From Fomitopsis serialis (Eukaryota > Basidiomycota > Agaricomycetes > Polyporales > Fomitopsidaceae): a stretch of DNA of 51,647 bases. The notes under the pieces are model-generated. The model was not told the origin of the DNA, did not search any database, and worked only from the letters and a program-made list of their open reading frames with translations. The first letter of the stretch is position 1. Every line of letters starts with the position of its first letter. Position numbers and translations under genes: made by a program. The stretch is taken from assembly GCF_022376445.1 (NCBI RefSeq), contig NW_025955241.1:1-51647 (forward strand), given 5' to 3'. Of this stretch, positions 10,812 to 21,328 are shown in pieces.

Positions 10812-12023
10812 ACTGAGTAAGGGTCAATGCGGCACAGGGAGTCGCAGGGAAAGGGGTGGGAGGGGAAGAACGATCCATTATATTTGTGCAGAAGTCAATT
10901 GATTGACCTCCGCTGTGCGTACTCAGGAATACAGCCGACTCACGGACATCCGCCTGACGGATATGGTTGATGGAACGGAGTCAAGGGCCCTCCGATTTGG
11001 GTACGCTATACTACCTAGGCCTTCTTGCATCACGCAGCGCCTGGGGGGCCGCTGTGTCCGTCTGATGGACCACTCGCACACTGACGCGTCAACCTCAATC
11101 GGCACACCTGTAGCGTGTGTGCATGAATGCGCAATGGAGATGCGGCCAGTGTGATAGGACCCACGAGGTTACGGTCCTGCGGCATGGAAAGTTGCATACA
11201 ACATATCCTGGCTTTCATCGACCTAGGCAATAAGACTCTCAAGCGTGTCAAGCCGTGTGAGTGTGCTTCAAGGGGATAGCGCAGACATGACATATGATGA
11301 ACACACCTAGGTTTCCTGTGCTACTGCGAACGATGGTCTTCGCAACGGAAGGCATCACGATAAAGACCAATCTGGGTGCCAGCTTCATGTCAAGTGACCC
11401 TTCGTAGTTATCCCAGCGCCGCAGTATCTTGAAGCAACGGTCGCCTAACAGCGTGTTACTCATCAGAACATTGGCCGGGGAGCCTGTCGGCGCCAGACCC
11501 GAACTATAGGAACGAACATCAACACTGAGTATACCTGAGGAACGCCGTCCACTTGCCTTCTTCGGGTGGAGGAACAAACTCTAATTGTAAGCCTGTAATT
11601 GAGGGCAGACGTCCGCGTCAATCCCGAGTATGTGTTCTCGTCCTCGCTACTCGGAACTCTCGCAAGTAAACCTGTAGCCACTTACGACAGGACCGTCCAC
11701 ATACGCCCACAGTGGTATGAAGATCCACTGATCGGAAAATTCGGGGATCTCTGGATTCAATCTAACTTACAGTTCTGCCGTGACGGACGACCCGAGGAGA
11801 CCGATCATCATCGCCGTCGGGGAGCCGCAGCTGACCACAGGGTCTGGCTAGGAGGTACTATGTGGTAAGTACGCTCGAGTAAGCATTGTCACTTGCGATG
11901 TGGTGCGGTAACCAGATGAGTAGACGCACCCATGCATGAGAAAATGTCAATCAATCCGCGAGATCAAGCACAAACTCGAACCAACTCGGCTATAGACTCG
12001 TGAGTCATTTTATGAGCATGAGC
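10812..12023. other. No recognisable gene
   Basis: The left end is the ICMT upstream region. A minus-strand frame at 11577-11248 has a protein-like stretch (LLGDRCFKILRRW to KLAPRLVFIVMP), but I recognise no family and see no supporting splice structure. Otherwise only short frames. Confidence 0.45.
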
Positions 12024-12027
12024 TGTC

Positions 12028-12050
12028 CACTGTGGGAAGGGGGAAGCATG
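12028..12050 (+). repeat. Left terminal inverted repeat
   Basis: Perfect 23-bp inverted partner of 14429-14451, starting CACTGTGGG. Preceded by TGTC, which also follows the right end. Confidence 0.9.
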
Positions 12051-12063
12051 GAATGCAGTGCCG

Positions 12064-12157
12064 AAAACACTCTTTTCCTTAAATGAGTGTTTCACACACT
12101 GTTTCCGGTCCCACTGAAAATGAGTGTTTAACCCGGTACTGTCTAGAACACTCATTT
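12064..12157. repeat. Left subterminal repeat cluster (AACACTCATTTT type)
   Basis: Copies at 12064-12074, 12081-12092 (inverted), 12117-12129 (inverted) and 12146-12157. The same 12-mer recurs next to the right terminus. Such clusters are typical transposase-binding sites. Confidence 0.75.
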
Positions 12158-14281
12158 CGACTGTTTACAACAGTAGTCTATAATACAATGTCATAAACAC
12201 TGAAAATCACTGCACATCAGTGGTGAGTAGTAGAAAGCCCGTTTATCAACATTGTCCCAATGGATGCAAGCTACTTGAGTACAACCGGCAAGTCGGCGGA
12301 CCCTGGAAGTCGGCGAGTTGCCTAATCAAGGTGAGGGCCAGTTCGAGAAGGTGCTGACTTCAATCCAGGCCAGTCATTCTGGTAAACTGTACCATAGCCA
12401 CTAGAGTTACAGCGCGATGCACTGTTAACGGATACACGGAATTGATTGCGTGTCGCTGATTTCGGTGTGCATATATATCTCAGGATAGTTGTGCGTTGAC
12501 TTGCTCGCTGCACGTGACGAAGCGTGACCGACGCGACTACAACTTTGGAAGTCCGACGCGCGTCCGAGTCGCTGCAACACTCGTTCACGCCGCGCGCAAC
12601 GTTGTTCAGTCTCCTCTCCCATTAACCCTCATCTCGCTGTCGCCGTCGTAGTGGCGGCGGCATCCTCGACGCGCTTCCTGACTTACTTCATTGCGGTATC
12701 CTGCTGCGATTGTGCGACCGGATCGACCTGTAAGCTCGCTGTCGCAAAATGCCCCAGTAAGCTACTGTTCAACTTCTTCGGTTTATGCCTTACACCGTTT
12801 CCGGCCCTTCGACTCGTGCGACTTGTACTTGGATGGTACACATAGGTAACTGCGCACACGCATATAGTCACTCTTTTCTCCGCAGATAACGCGCCGGAGA
12901 ACAACATCGTGCTTTGACCATCGGGATGGTGCCCGATGCATAAACTCGAGTGACGCACGCGGCATTTAGGACGAATCTTGCAGTAATGTGGGCGAGTAGC
13001 TGATGTCCGTATGATGCAGCCACCGCCGCCACGCACAGCTAAGCACAAGCGGGCTCCGAAGCCAGACACAATAACTCCAGACTCGGACTCGGAACCTCTC
13101 GCAGTTAGGACAAAGCGTGTCAAGATCACTTCCAAGAACTCAGAGGATGGGCATGTTCCACCGGTAAGCAATGAATCATGTCACTGTATGAGTTTTGTTC
13201 GTGGTAGCGACGTCGCGGCCTTGATGACTGAGCTGTTTGCCGTCTCGATACAGGCTCCCTCTGTGTCCGCCGCTGGGTCAAGGCTCCGGAACAGCACCCT
13301 TGAACTGATGTAAGTCCATATCAGTCCCCTCGATGTTTCTGCTGAGCCATGGCTCGTCACTATCGCTTCTCTGCACCCAAGTTGAACCTCAATCCATGTC
13401 TCATCACCTGCAGCTCGTACCCGCCGCCGACTGAGTCGTCTCAGGCTCTGCAGCCTCTATCCGCCGTCTCGTCTCTGCGCGCTTCGACATACCAACGACT
13501 CGCTTTCGCAAGTTCACTTCCACTGGTTTCGCATCTGTACTACTAGCCACCACGCCTGAGTCGTCTCCGCAGGTTTCACCCCACCGGGCCACCGTTATCT
13601 CGTCTGCAGCTGATACCCACTGCTGCCGACCTCTTGTCTGCACCTTCGACTCGCCGCCGTTTTGTCTCAGCAACCAAAATTGCTGCTTCTCGCCTCGACC
13701 ACTCTACTAGCTCGCTACTGTATCATCTCGGCGACTAAACTCGCTCTGCTTCTCGCCTGGCCACTTCAGCTTACTGTCTATGTACTCCGTTCTACGACTT
13801 CTGGCGTTTCCCGCGCTGCAATGCTCTGTCACTCGTGTTTATTCGACTCCTTGCCTCGTCATCAACTTCGCAAGCCTGGACATTCCCGTCGCCTTCCCGG
13901 CCCTTCCGCAATTGTTCGTCATGACGAATTGTCAAATGCGCGATGTACGTCCGAATCTCACTGTATCGATGTCACTGTCTAACTTACTCTTATTCCCTAT
14001 CGCGGTGTCGTCATGGCACTGGTATTGTATACATGTCAGGCTCAGGCTGCCGTCATCCTGCTAGATCACGTACTACTTACGATACAGCTACGACCGAGTC
14101 GTATGAGAATTAGAAGCCGTCCTGTTATGCTATTAATGATACCCATAATCGCTCATATCTAGTGTGAATTCTGCGTGAAATGCATAGTGGTTGCACCATG
14201 CAAATGACTCGAAAACACGCTGCGAAGCATGTAGATTTTACAGCAAGAAGAATTGTGCGCGACGAGCAATTTCAGACAGCC

Positions 14282-14355
14282 AAACACTCATTTTCAATAG
14301 AGAAAATGTCCACGGTTCAGTGTACGAAAACACTCATTTTGAACACTCATTTTCA
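14282..14355. repeat. Right subterminal repeat cluster
   Basis: Three copies of AACACTCATTTT(CA) at 14282-14295, 14326-14340 and 14342-14355, matching the left subterminal cluster. Confidence 0.75.
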
Positions 14356-14428
14356 ATGTTCGACACACTCGTATTGGAATAATCAATGCTTAAGGCGCTG
14401 ATTTCGAGCGTTGATAGGCATTGAATTT

Positions 14429-14451
14429 CATGCTTCCCCCTTCCCACAGTG
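14429..14451 (-). repeat. Right terminal inverted repeat
   Basis: Perfect 23-bp inverted partner of 12028-12050, followed by TGTC at 14452-14455. Confidence 0.9.
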
Positions 14452-14455
14452 TGTC

Positions 14456-15466
14456 GCGACTCGCACATTGGCTACGACACGCTGATCACCACCAAGCAGT
14501 CCGGCTAGTAGCAAGACCTACTCAATGGCAGCTGTTCACGGACCCCCTCTGCCAGATCCTCTACAGGCCGAGACTGCCATTGACGATGACTGGGAGACTT
14601 TGTCAATGCTGATCTTCTTACGTCGACGCTGGGATAGTGGACCGAGGTGGGTGTCACCTGGGTTGGAATGTGAGCGCGTGAGCGCATGGCCGACGCTAGT
14701 ACCTGCTAGTTCCCGAGACTCGCGAGCTTCGATATCGCCTGCACTGACTGGAGTTTCCTATTTCAGAGACAAGCATGTTCTGTCTTTGCTTGGATCTTGC
14801 ACACGTCTTGACACTGTTGGATCATGAAGGTCAATATTTGGGTGGCTGTGCCGCAGTCCGAGCCTGCTCCTGCACTGGAAGACGTCGGCTTGGCACGGTC
14901 ACTAGCGGTCATGCCTGCGATGGCTTGCGGACCGCGGTCTTCATCTGGATTCGGACGATCTGTACAGGCGTGGTCAGGCATCAGAACGATTGTCCGGTGA
15001 CCCATTTGCGCGGGTGCTGTGCTGTCGGTGTTGTGGTGCAATTGTGTAACAGGTGTTGGCAGCCACAATTAAATATGCTCTCGACGCTTGGCCATGGACA
15101 CGGTCTGCGGTCGCAGCGTTAGAGACTACTAGTGCATATACCGTATGTATGACATGCGATGCGGTTTTACAGACTATTGACCAATTAACCTGCCTAGAAT
15201 TTCTTTTGCACTGTGGGTCTCTGAAGGAACGGACTTGCTAGTCGAGATTGGGGAGGCTTCTAGGCTTGCGGCACGCCTTGGCGGTAAGTGCCATCAAACC
15301 AAGTGATCGCCCACTGACTCTCGACACGAAGCGTCACGATCAGAAGATCGCACAGTTACATGCAGGCGAGCATATTTATTAAGCACCGAGGACATATGCC
15401 GCGCACCTCACTCCTGCGCCCAGTCGCCTCAGAGCAACCTCAGAGTAGCATTGCCCAACCGCCATT
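14456..15466. other. Intergenic region, ICMT paralogue promoter at right end
   Basis: A short frame at 14525-14827 (MAAVHGPPLPDPLQ) has no recognised family and no clear splice partner. An AT-rich TATA-like stretch (CATATTTATTAAG, about 15371-15383) lies some 90 nt before the start of the next gene. Confidence 0.45.
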
Positions 15467-16245
15467 ATGTCCCTCGTTAAGATCCCTTTCCTTGTCGGCG
15501 GTGCTGCCGGTGGCTTCGTAGTCATGACCCCACCGAACCCGAAGGTCCCCGTTGACCAGAGGGCCAAGGAGGTCACTGCCTTCGAACGTTTTTTCTCTGC
15601 GACAGCACGGCTTTACACTCTGGGCTTCAAGGTGTGCAAACCTAAGCTTATACTCCCGACCAAAACTGATAGCTGAACCTTCGGCAGGCCTTGATCTTGT
15701 CTAGCAGCCTCCTGGAGGTGCTCGTCATCACTGCAAGTCACTTCCCCTCGCACCCCCTTTCTCAGAAGGTTCTCGATGCCCTCGTCGTGGGCCCTCCTTC
15801 TCTTGTCCGACGCATCAAGCTCAGCCCGTTGTTCCTCGCCGGGGCAGCGGTCGGCTACTTCGGCGCGTACTTCCGCTGGCAATGCTACCGCACGCTTGGC
15901 CGCCTCTTCACCTTCGAGGTCTCCATCAGAGAGGGTCACAAGTTGATCACGGAGGGGCCTTACCAGTACGTTCGTCATCCCAGCTACACCGGAGGCATCC
16001 TCAGCGCGACCGGGCTTGGTCTCATGTACATCGCGCCTGGGTCGTGGATTCGCGAGTGTGGGATTCTGGCGACGAGGGGAGGGAAAATCGCGGCGTGGAC
16101 ATATGTGGCGGCGTTCCTGTACGGGTCTGCCAGCTTGGTACAGCGGGCGCCTCAGGAGGATGTGTTGTTGAAGAAGCAGTTTGGCGAGGAGTGGGAGGCG
16201 TATGCGAAACGGGTGCCGTACCGTATCCTGCCCTACATCTACTGA
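15467..16245 (+). CDS. Isoprenylcysteine carboxyl methyltransferase-family protein (paralogue)
   Basis: Second intact ICMT/Ste14-type integral-membrane methyltransferase, expected to act on prenylcysteine carboxylates at the ER. Exons are 15467-15631 and 15688-16245, with a 56-nt intron after codon 55; 240 residues in total. Key features are the N-terminus MSLVKIPFLVGGAAGG, several hydrophobic helices, EGPYQYVRHPSY (R151, H152, P153, Y155) and the C-terminal FGEEWEAYAKRVPYRILPYIY-type tail that helps bind the cofactor. Exon lengths and intron position are the same as in the gene at 10037-10811, though the protein has diverged. It is transcribed toward the HAD phosphatase gene. The TIR element separates it from the AKR/ICMT duplication, so the ICMT copies probably predate that insertion. 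Confidence 0.91.
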
Positions 16246-16597
16246 TGCGTCATTTGCTTCTCGCGGTAATCTCTTACTCTATTGATTAGTAGTAACATGG
16301 GAGTCGTGAAGAGCTACAGTCTTGTAGAGATCCATGATACCTATGTATCACTCAGTCGGGGTTTGGAAGTTGGAAGTATGTAATACGTGTGAGCGTCGAG
16401 TGAGCTCGCCGCTCAGCCACAGTGCGCTCTCACGTGACTGGAGCGATGTAGCGATGATCTCGGCAACCCGGTTATCCGTCTGAACCCTCAAATTGCCCTC
16501 AAAAGATGAGAATTTGAGACCCGAGTAATCGCCACTCCTCACCACCACCACCATCACCACCACCACCCTGACCATCCCCCGTAACACTACTCAAGCC
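16246..16597. other. Intergenic region with CAC-rich simple repeat
   Basis: Promoter and leader of the phosphatase gene. A CAC/CAT trinucleotide run lies at about 16540-16568, just before the start codon. No gene seen. Confidence 0.6.
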
Positions 16598-17767
16598 ATG
16601 GCCAGTGACGCAGCTCCCGAGAGTACGCTTCCGTACCCTCCGCTTCACAAGGACAAGAAATTCGTTGTTCTCTCCGACTGGTTGGTTGGTTCGTCTTCAC
16701 GGATGCGTCCGACCTGAGCCGGACATCGCGGATGTCTGCTCGACGCGGCTTCATCGACCGATGGACGTATGATCTCAATGGCGTTTACAGGGATGGGACG
16801 ATCACGACGCGCGATTCTAATGATTGTGCGTAACTCTTGGGCGATCTGTGCGGATGAGCGGCGCTGACGAGTGGCTGATCTAGACTTGACGGATGAGCTC
16901 GGATTTGGCAGGGAGAAGCGCAGGGAGCTTAACGAGTTGATTTTGGCGGGAGAGCGGACCTTCCGGGACGCCTTCCGGGAGGACCTCGAGAGCGTTGTGG
17001 CGAAGGGCCATTCGTTCGAGTACTGCAAGGAAGAGCTCGTAAAGCGTAAGCACCGTGCTTACACACCCACCACGTTCATGACTCAGAGCTATCGCAGACA
17101 TCATCCTTGACTCTGGTTTCCAAGAGTTCAATCGCTACTGCGATTCAACGGGCATCCCGGTAGTCATCATCTCAAGGTATTGCATTCTGTCGGATGTAGG
17201 ACGCGCGCTAACATGCATATGCGCGTAGCGGAATGGCCCCTCTCATCCGTGCCGTGCTGTCAAACCTTGTCGGCGAGGAGGACGCGAGCAAGATCGACAT
17301 CGTCTCCAACGAGATCATCATCCACCCAGATGGCAAGTGGGAGATCCAATACAGGCATCCGTCTAGGTACATATTCCTCCTTCTATTAGTTGGCGACGAT
17401 CCTCAACCTGCAAACCATAGCGGATTCGGCCATGACAAGAGCCAGGCTATCTTGCCGTACCGTAGGCTCCCGAACCCTCCGACGATTTTCTTCTTTGGGG
17501 ATGGTGTTTCAGGTTGGTTTTGAGTTTTCTTCCACGCTATGACCCGCTCATGCATACGCCCATCTAGACATGTCTGCCGCCAGGCATGCGGATGTTCTGT
17601 TTGTGAAGCAGAAGGCGGACGGCGAGAACGACCTGCACAAATACTGTGTACAGCAAGGCATCCCGCACATCCTCTTCTCGAACTTCAAGGACGCTCTCAA
17701 GGTTGTACGCCAAGTTGTAGAGGGGAAGTTGACTGTCAAGGAGGCACTTGCGATTGGGCAGGCCTGA
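16598..17767 (+). CDS. HAD-superfamily phosphatase (phosphoserine phosphatase-like)
   Basis: Probable cytosolic Mg2+-dependent phosphohydrolase of the haloacid dehalogenase superfamily, in the fungal group resembling MtnX-type/phosphoserine-phosphatase-like proteins; the substrate is not determinable. Exons 16598-16680, 16791-16825, 16884-17045, 17098-17176, 17229-17366, 17421-17512 and 17568-17767 join in frame. All four HAD motifs are seen: motif I SDWDGTIT (nucleophile Asp, split by intron 1), motif II VVIISSGM, motif III lysine in GFGHDKSQ, and motif IV FFGDGVSDMSAARHADVLF. Intron 1 (110 nt, GTTGGT donor) is about twice the length of the other introns here, and another GTTGGT donor occurs in the last intron. 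The start ATG at 16598 follows the CAC-rich leader. Confidence 0.9.
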
Positions 17768-18160
17768 TGATGGGCTGAGATGTGGTCTACCATGCATCAG
17801 ACTCGGCGTAGAAGTATCATTCAGCTGTAGAGACCAGGTCGTATACCACAGTAGAAGACGAATAGCCCATCGCAGTGGACAATCAATAGACGCATGTACT
17901 CAGGTACTCAATAATGCCTAAAGCTTGAAGGCTTCAACTGGTTCTGGGACAACGACTGCCCATTCAGGCTTGATTCAGACCCTGCTCACAACTGAGCAGA
18001 CCACCTTGAGGCACTTTCGTCGTAATCGAAAAAGATAAGTGCATGGCCTAAAGTTTGCATTGCGATAGCATCATGTAGAAAGGCAGTATACCATAAGTGT
18101 AGACCAGCAGCCTCGACCGCCCGCCCGACTCTCCCAATCAAATCGTACAACACCCGCCGC
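17768..18160. other. Convergent 3' region, no gene
   Basis: Intergenic sequence between the phosphatase stop and the RPS13 stop. No motif seen. Confidence 0.6.
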
Positions 18161-18736
18161 TTATGCGATGAGAGTAGAAGCAGTTGCCGAGTCGTACTTG
18201 AACGTCGGCGGAATCTGCTGCTTGGTCTTGTAGTACCGAGCGAGACGGTGGATACGGGACTCGATCAAGATGAGGCGGAACTTGGAGTCCTTGTCCTTGC
18301 GGTTCGTCTCGAGGTGCTTGCGCACAGCGACCGCCTTTTTGACGAGGTGCCAGAGATCCTCCGGTATCTGTGGTGCCAGACCTGTATGTACAGATGTATG
18401 AGCGTATGCGAGGCGACCGCCACTACGATTGACGCACCATTGGATTTGAGGATACGCAGGATCTTGTTACCGGTGACGAAGCGCACTTGGGGGATACCAT
18501 GCGAGTCGCGGAGGGTAACGCCGATCTGCGAGGGCGTCAGACCCTTGCGGGCGAGCTTGTTGATGTGCTCGACGACATCCTCGGGGGTCGTCTTCAGCCA
18601 GGAAGGGGGAGCGCGGCGGTAGGGGAGGGCGGAGGACGCTGTTCGTGGTGATCGCAACTTTCAGACCTCACCGACAGTCTACTGCCAAACGTGAAGACGT
18701 ACAAATGCCCTTTCCGGGAGCGTGCATACGACCCAT
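18161..18736 (-). CDS. RPS13: 40S ribosomal protein S13 (uS15)
   Basis: Component of the small cytosolic ribosomal subunit. Exons on the minus strand are 18736-18703, 18638-18438 and 18381-18161, joining to 151 residues, the universal length. Exon 1 encodes [11 protein letters not shown]. The rest carries the conserved [84 protein letters not shown] and [10 protein letters not shown] blocks. The stop is TAA at 18163-18161. It is divergent from RPS6 across 380 nt, suggesting a shared promoter for two small-subunit proteins. Confidence 0.97.
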
Positions 18737-19116
18737 GGTGATTCTAGGGCAGGATATGAGAAACAGCGGCGGGGAGCAGTAGCGGGCTAGGACTTACAGA
18801 TTTTGCGGGGGTGGTCTTGAGGCTTGGGCGTCGTGTGTGCCGTTGGGCTCGTCGTGCGGTCGCTGGAAAGGCTGAGGCACGTGCCTGGGAGTGGTGGCTG
18901 GTGGCTTCGATCAACTGTACAGCTGTAAACCTTGTTGCCACCCGCCACTGGGCAGCGGCTCTGTTTGTCCGCGCGTGCTGAACCACCGAAACGACTCCGC
19001 GCGCAAGACTATCGCCGTCGTCCCCGTCGACGGAGATCACGCCCTCACGCTGCAAGGTACGTTTTGCTCGTCCATCAACTCGCTGACCTGGCTAATATTG
19101 TGGTCATTCTCGCAGT
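18737..19116. promoter_or_regulatory. Bidirectional RPS13/RPS6 promoter
   Basis: 380 nt separate the two start codons. The RPS6 side probably contains a 5'-UTR intron: CAAG|GTACGTTTTGC near 19055 to CTCGCAG at 19115, one base before the ATG. No unambiguous TATA box. The arrangement implies co-regulation of the two ribosomal protein genes. Confidence 0.6.
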
Positions 19117-20109
19117 ATGAAGCTCAACATCGCCAGTAAGTATGATGCGACGGGATGACGGGACGAAGTCTGACTTGCGTTTGCAGACCCCGCAACCGGG
19201 GAACAAAAGACCATCGACTTCGACGATGAGAGGAAATAGTGCGTGTGCTACGCTGCTGTCTCCGAGACTGCCGTGCTGAACTCTCGTTGTATAGCCGTGT
19301 CTTCTACGACAAGCGGATTTCCGCCGAAGTCTCTGCTGAGTCGCTGGGCGACGAATGGAAGGGCTACATCTTCCGTATCACCGGTGGTAACGACAAGCAG
19401 GGTTTCCCCATGAAGCAGGGTGTCCTCGTCCCGCACCGTGTGCGCCTTCTGCTCTCCGACGGCCACTCCTGCTACCGTCCCCGCCGCACCGGCGAGCGCA
19501 AGCGCAAATCCGTGCGCGGCTGCATCGTCGGCCCGGACATCGCCGTCCTCTCCCTTGTTATCATCAAGCAGGGTGACAACGAGATCCCTGGCCTGACGGA
19601 CACCGTCCTCCCCAAGCGTCTCGGTCCCAAGCGTGCGACTAAGATTCGCAAGTTCTTCAACTTGTCCAAGGAGGACGATGTCAGGAAGTACGTCGTCAGG
19701 AGAGAGGTGACGAGCCAGAAGAAGGAGGGTGCGAAGCCTTACACCAAGGCGTGAGTCCCATCTTCTACTCTTCTGGATCTTTGTACTCAAGTGCATGTGC
19801 TACTCAGTCCCAAGATCCAGCGATTGGTTACGCCTATCCGTCTCCAGCGCCGCCGCCACCTGCATTCCCTCAAGCGCCGACGCCTCGAGCGCCAGAAGGA
19901 GCAGAAGGCGGAGTACGAGTACGTGCTACCACTGGTTCCCGTATATCATAGCATCTGGACTTACCGATGTGCAGTGTCGTCTTGCAGAAGCGTGTCGCCG
20001 AGAAGAAGGAGAAGGTCGCTGCGGTCAAGGCGTCGCACAAGAAGTAAGCCATCCTTGAAATCTCTGCTATACCGCTGATTTACCGTTGCGTTCGTACAGG
20101 GCTGCATAA
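19117..20109 (+). CDS. RPS6: 40S ribosomal protein S6 (eS6)
   Basis: Small-subunit ribosomal protein whose C-terminus is a classic target of TOR/S6-kinase signalling. Exons 19117-19135, 19187-19238, 19295-19750, 19808-19918, 19975-20043 and 20100-20109 join to about 238 residues. Conserved blocks include [85 protein letters not shown] and [14 protein letters not shown]. The last codons (KASHKKAA) lack the serine-rich S6-kinase tail of animals, as usual in fungi. The final exon is only 10 nt, coding the end of KAA plus TAA, with a good acceptor CGTACAG before it. Confidence 0.97.
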
Positions 20110-21328
20110 AACGCCCATTGCTGGGCACCTTGTCTATGCGGTCTATATCTGTATGGTCTACCTATACTGTCATGTTTTTCTACGCCATCTCGCACGCAAT
20201 GCATCCATATGATTTATGGTGAATGCTACCGCAGCGGTTGTTTGGTCAACGCCCTGCGCATGTACGAAGGTAGGCTTCGTAAGAGCTACAGATGCAGATA
20301 GTGCATCATTGTATCGCTTGCCCTTGTATGGGAGAGGACCCTGCAACGAAGGATGAACATTCGGGACCGACAGGCAGATCTCAGCAGTGTGTCTTGTGCT
20401 TATATGTCGTATGTCCTTGTCCTCTTCCTCCAAGAGGCTACGTCGTTTCGGCCTGCATAGAGCTGAGCTGCTCGTCCTCGGGTCTCGTACGTGAGTAGTA
20501 TCTAACTTCGTAGGGCGCGGCAGGCTGAGCTATTCCACTGCACACTCATAGTTGGTTGTTCTGACGGTACCTGATTGCTCCGGCCAGTAAGGAGCAATTG
20601 GCTATTCAAATATTCACTACCGCACCTTTGACGTGAAGGGCTCAACGGTTATGAGGCACTACATACGTCGCACTGGCAAGCGGTGCACGCCTCTTCTCCC
20701 TGGGCCTTGTCTGCTGCCTTCCGCTGCTCTAGTTGTCCTGCGTGGCAGCATTTCGCATCGTTCCATTCCCCACCACCCTACCATGTCGGTCTTGATGGCG
20801 AATCCGGTGTATATGGCGGGCTATGCTGCATATTGTGCGGTGGGCGGCATAGGTGCATCGGTTCCGAGGGCATAGCACGTCCCATCGACGCTTGTAACTC
20901 CAAACTCAGGAGTGATTCCAGTGATCTTCGGATGCCACAGCCGTCGTACATACATGGGATCAAAGCAGGTGAGTACTTTGGCCCTGGTCCCTGGAGGCTG
21001 TGGTATGCACTTATTGACGGGAGCTTCTACACCAGCACGTGCGCGCGTCAGAGTGCATAGACTCGGAGAAGCCTCGAGGCTCTCCACCTGCGGTGGCCAA
21101 AGCCGCCATGCGTACGGTGCGCTTTGGCCTCGGACCGTCAAGTCGTCGACTGTGGGACCTGTGTAAGCAACCGCACTTTGACCTGTCTTACCGGTTTCTG
21201 CGCCTCTGCACAAAAGATAGAATCCGTATGTCATAGCCTCTGGAATGATCTTGGTGGGTCCTACAAAAGGCGTGTAGGTCCACCCCAATCCGCCCACCCA
21301 CCTCCAACTTCAACGCTTAGAGTACGAG
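20110..21328. other. Intergenic region, no gene seen
   Basis: A minus-strand frame of 158 codons (21297-20821) and shorter plus frames are present, but none has a recognisable motif, splice logic or promoter. The right end is the promoter and leader of the first glycine-rich gene. Confidence 0.45.

Larger units (their letters stand above)
12028..14451. mobile_element. Non-autonomous TIR element (about 2.4 kb)
   Basis: The ends are perfect 23-bp inverted repeats: 12028-12050 begins CACTGTGGGAAGGGGGAAGC, and 14429-14451 is its reverse complement. The similarity continues imperfectly inward. TGTC directly flanks both ends (12024-12027 and 14452-14455) as a possible 4-bp target duplication. Both subterminal zones carry several copies of AACACTCATTTT in both orientations: 12064-12157 on the left and 14282-14355 on the right. 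The interior is more AT-rich at the ends and pyrimidine-rich around 13340-13900. It has only short open frames and no transposase that I can recognise, so the element is probably mobilised in trans. The superfamily is unassigned; subterminal repeats are usual in hAT elements, but those make 8-bp target duplications. Confidence 0.8.

Noticed and set aside
11248..11577. Minus ORF with a protein-like stretch KLAPRLVFIVMP
   Set aside because: No family recognised, no splice partners, no promoter; kept only as a note in the spacer entry.
20821..21297. 158-codon minus ORF
   Set aside because: No motif, Pro/Thr/Gly-rich, no splice series; GC-rich chance frame most likely.
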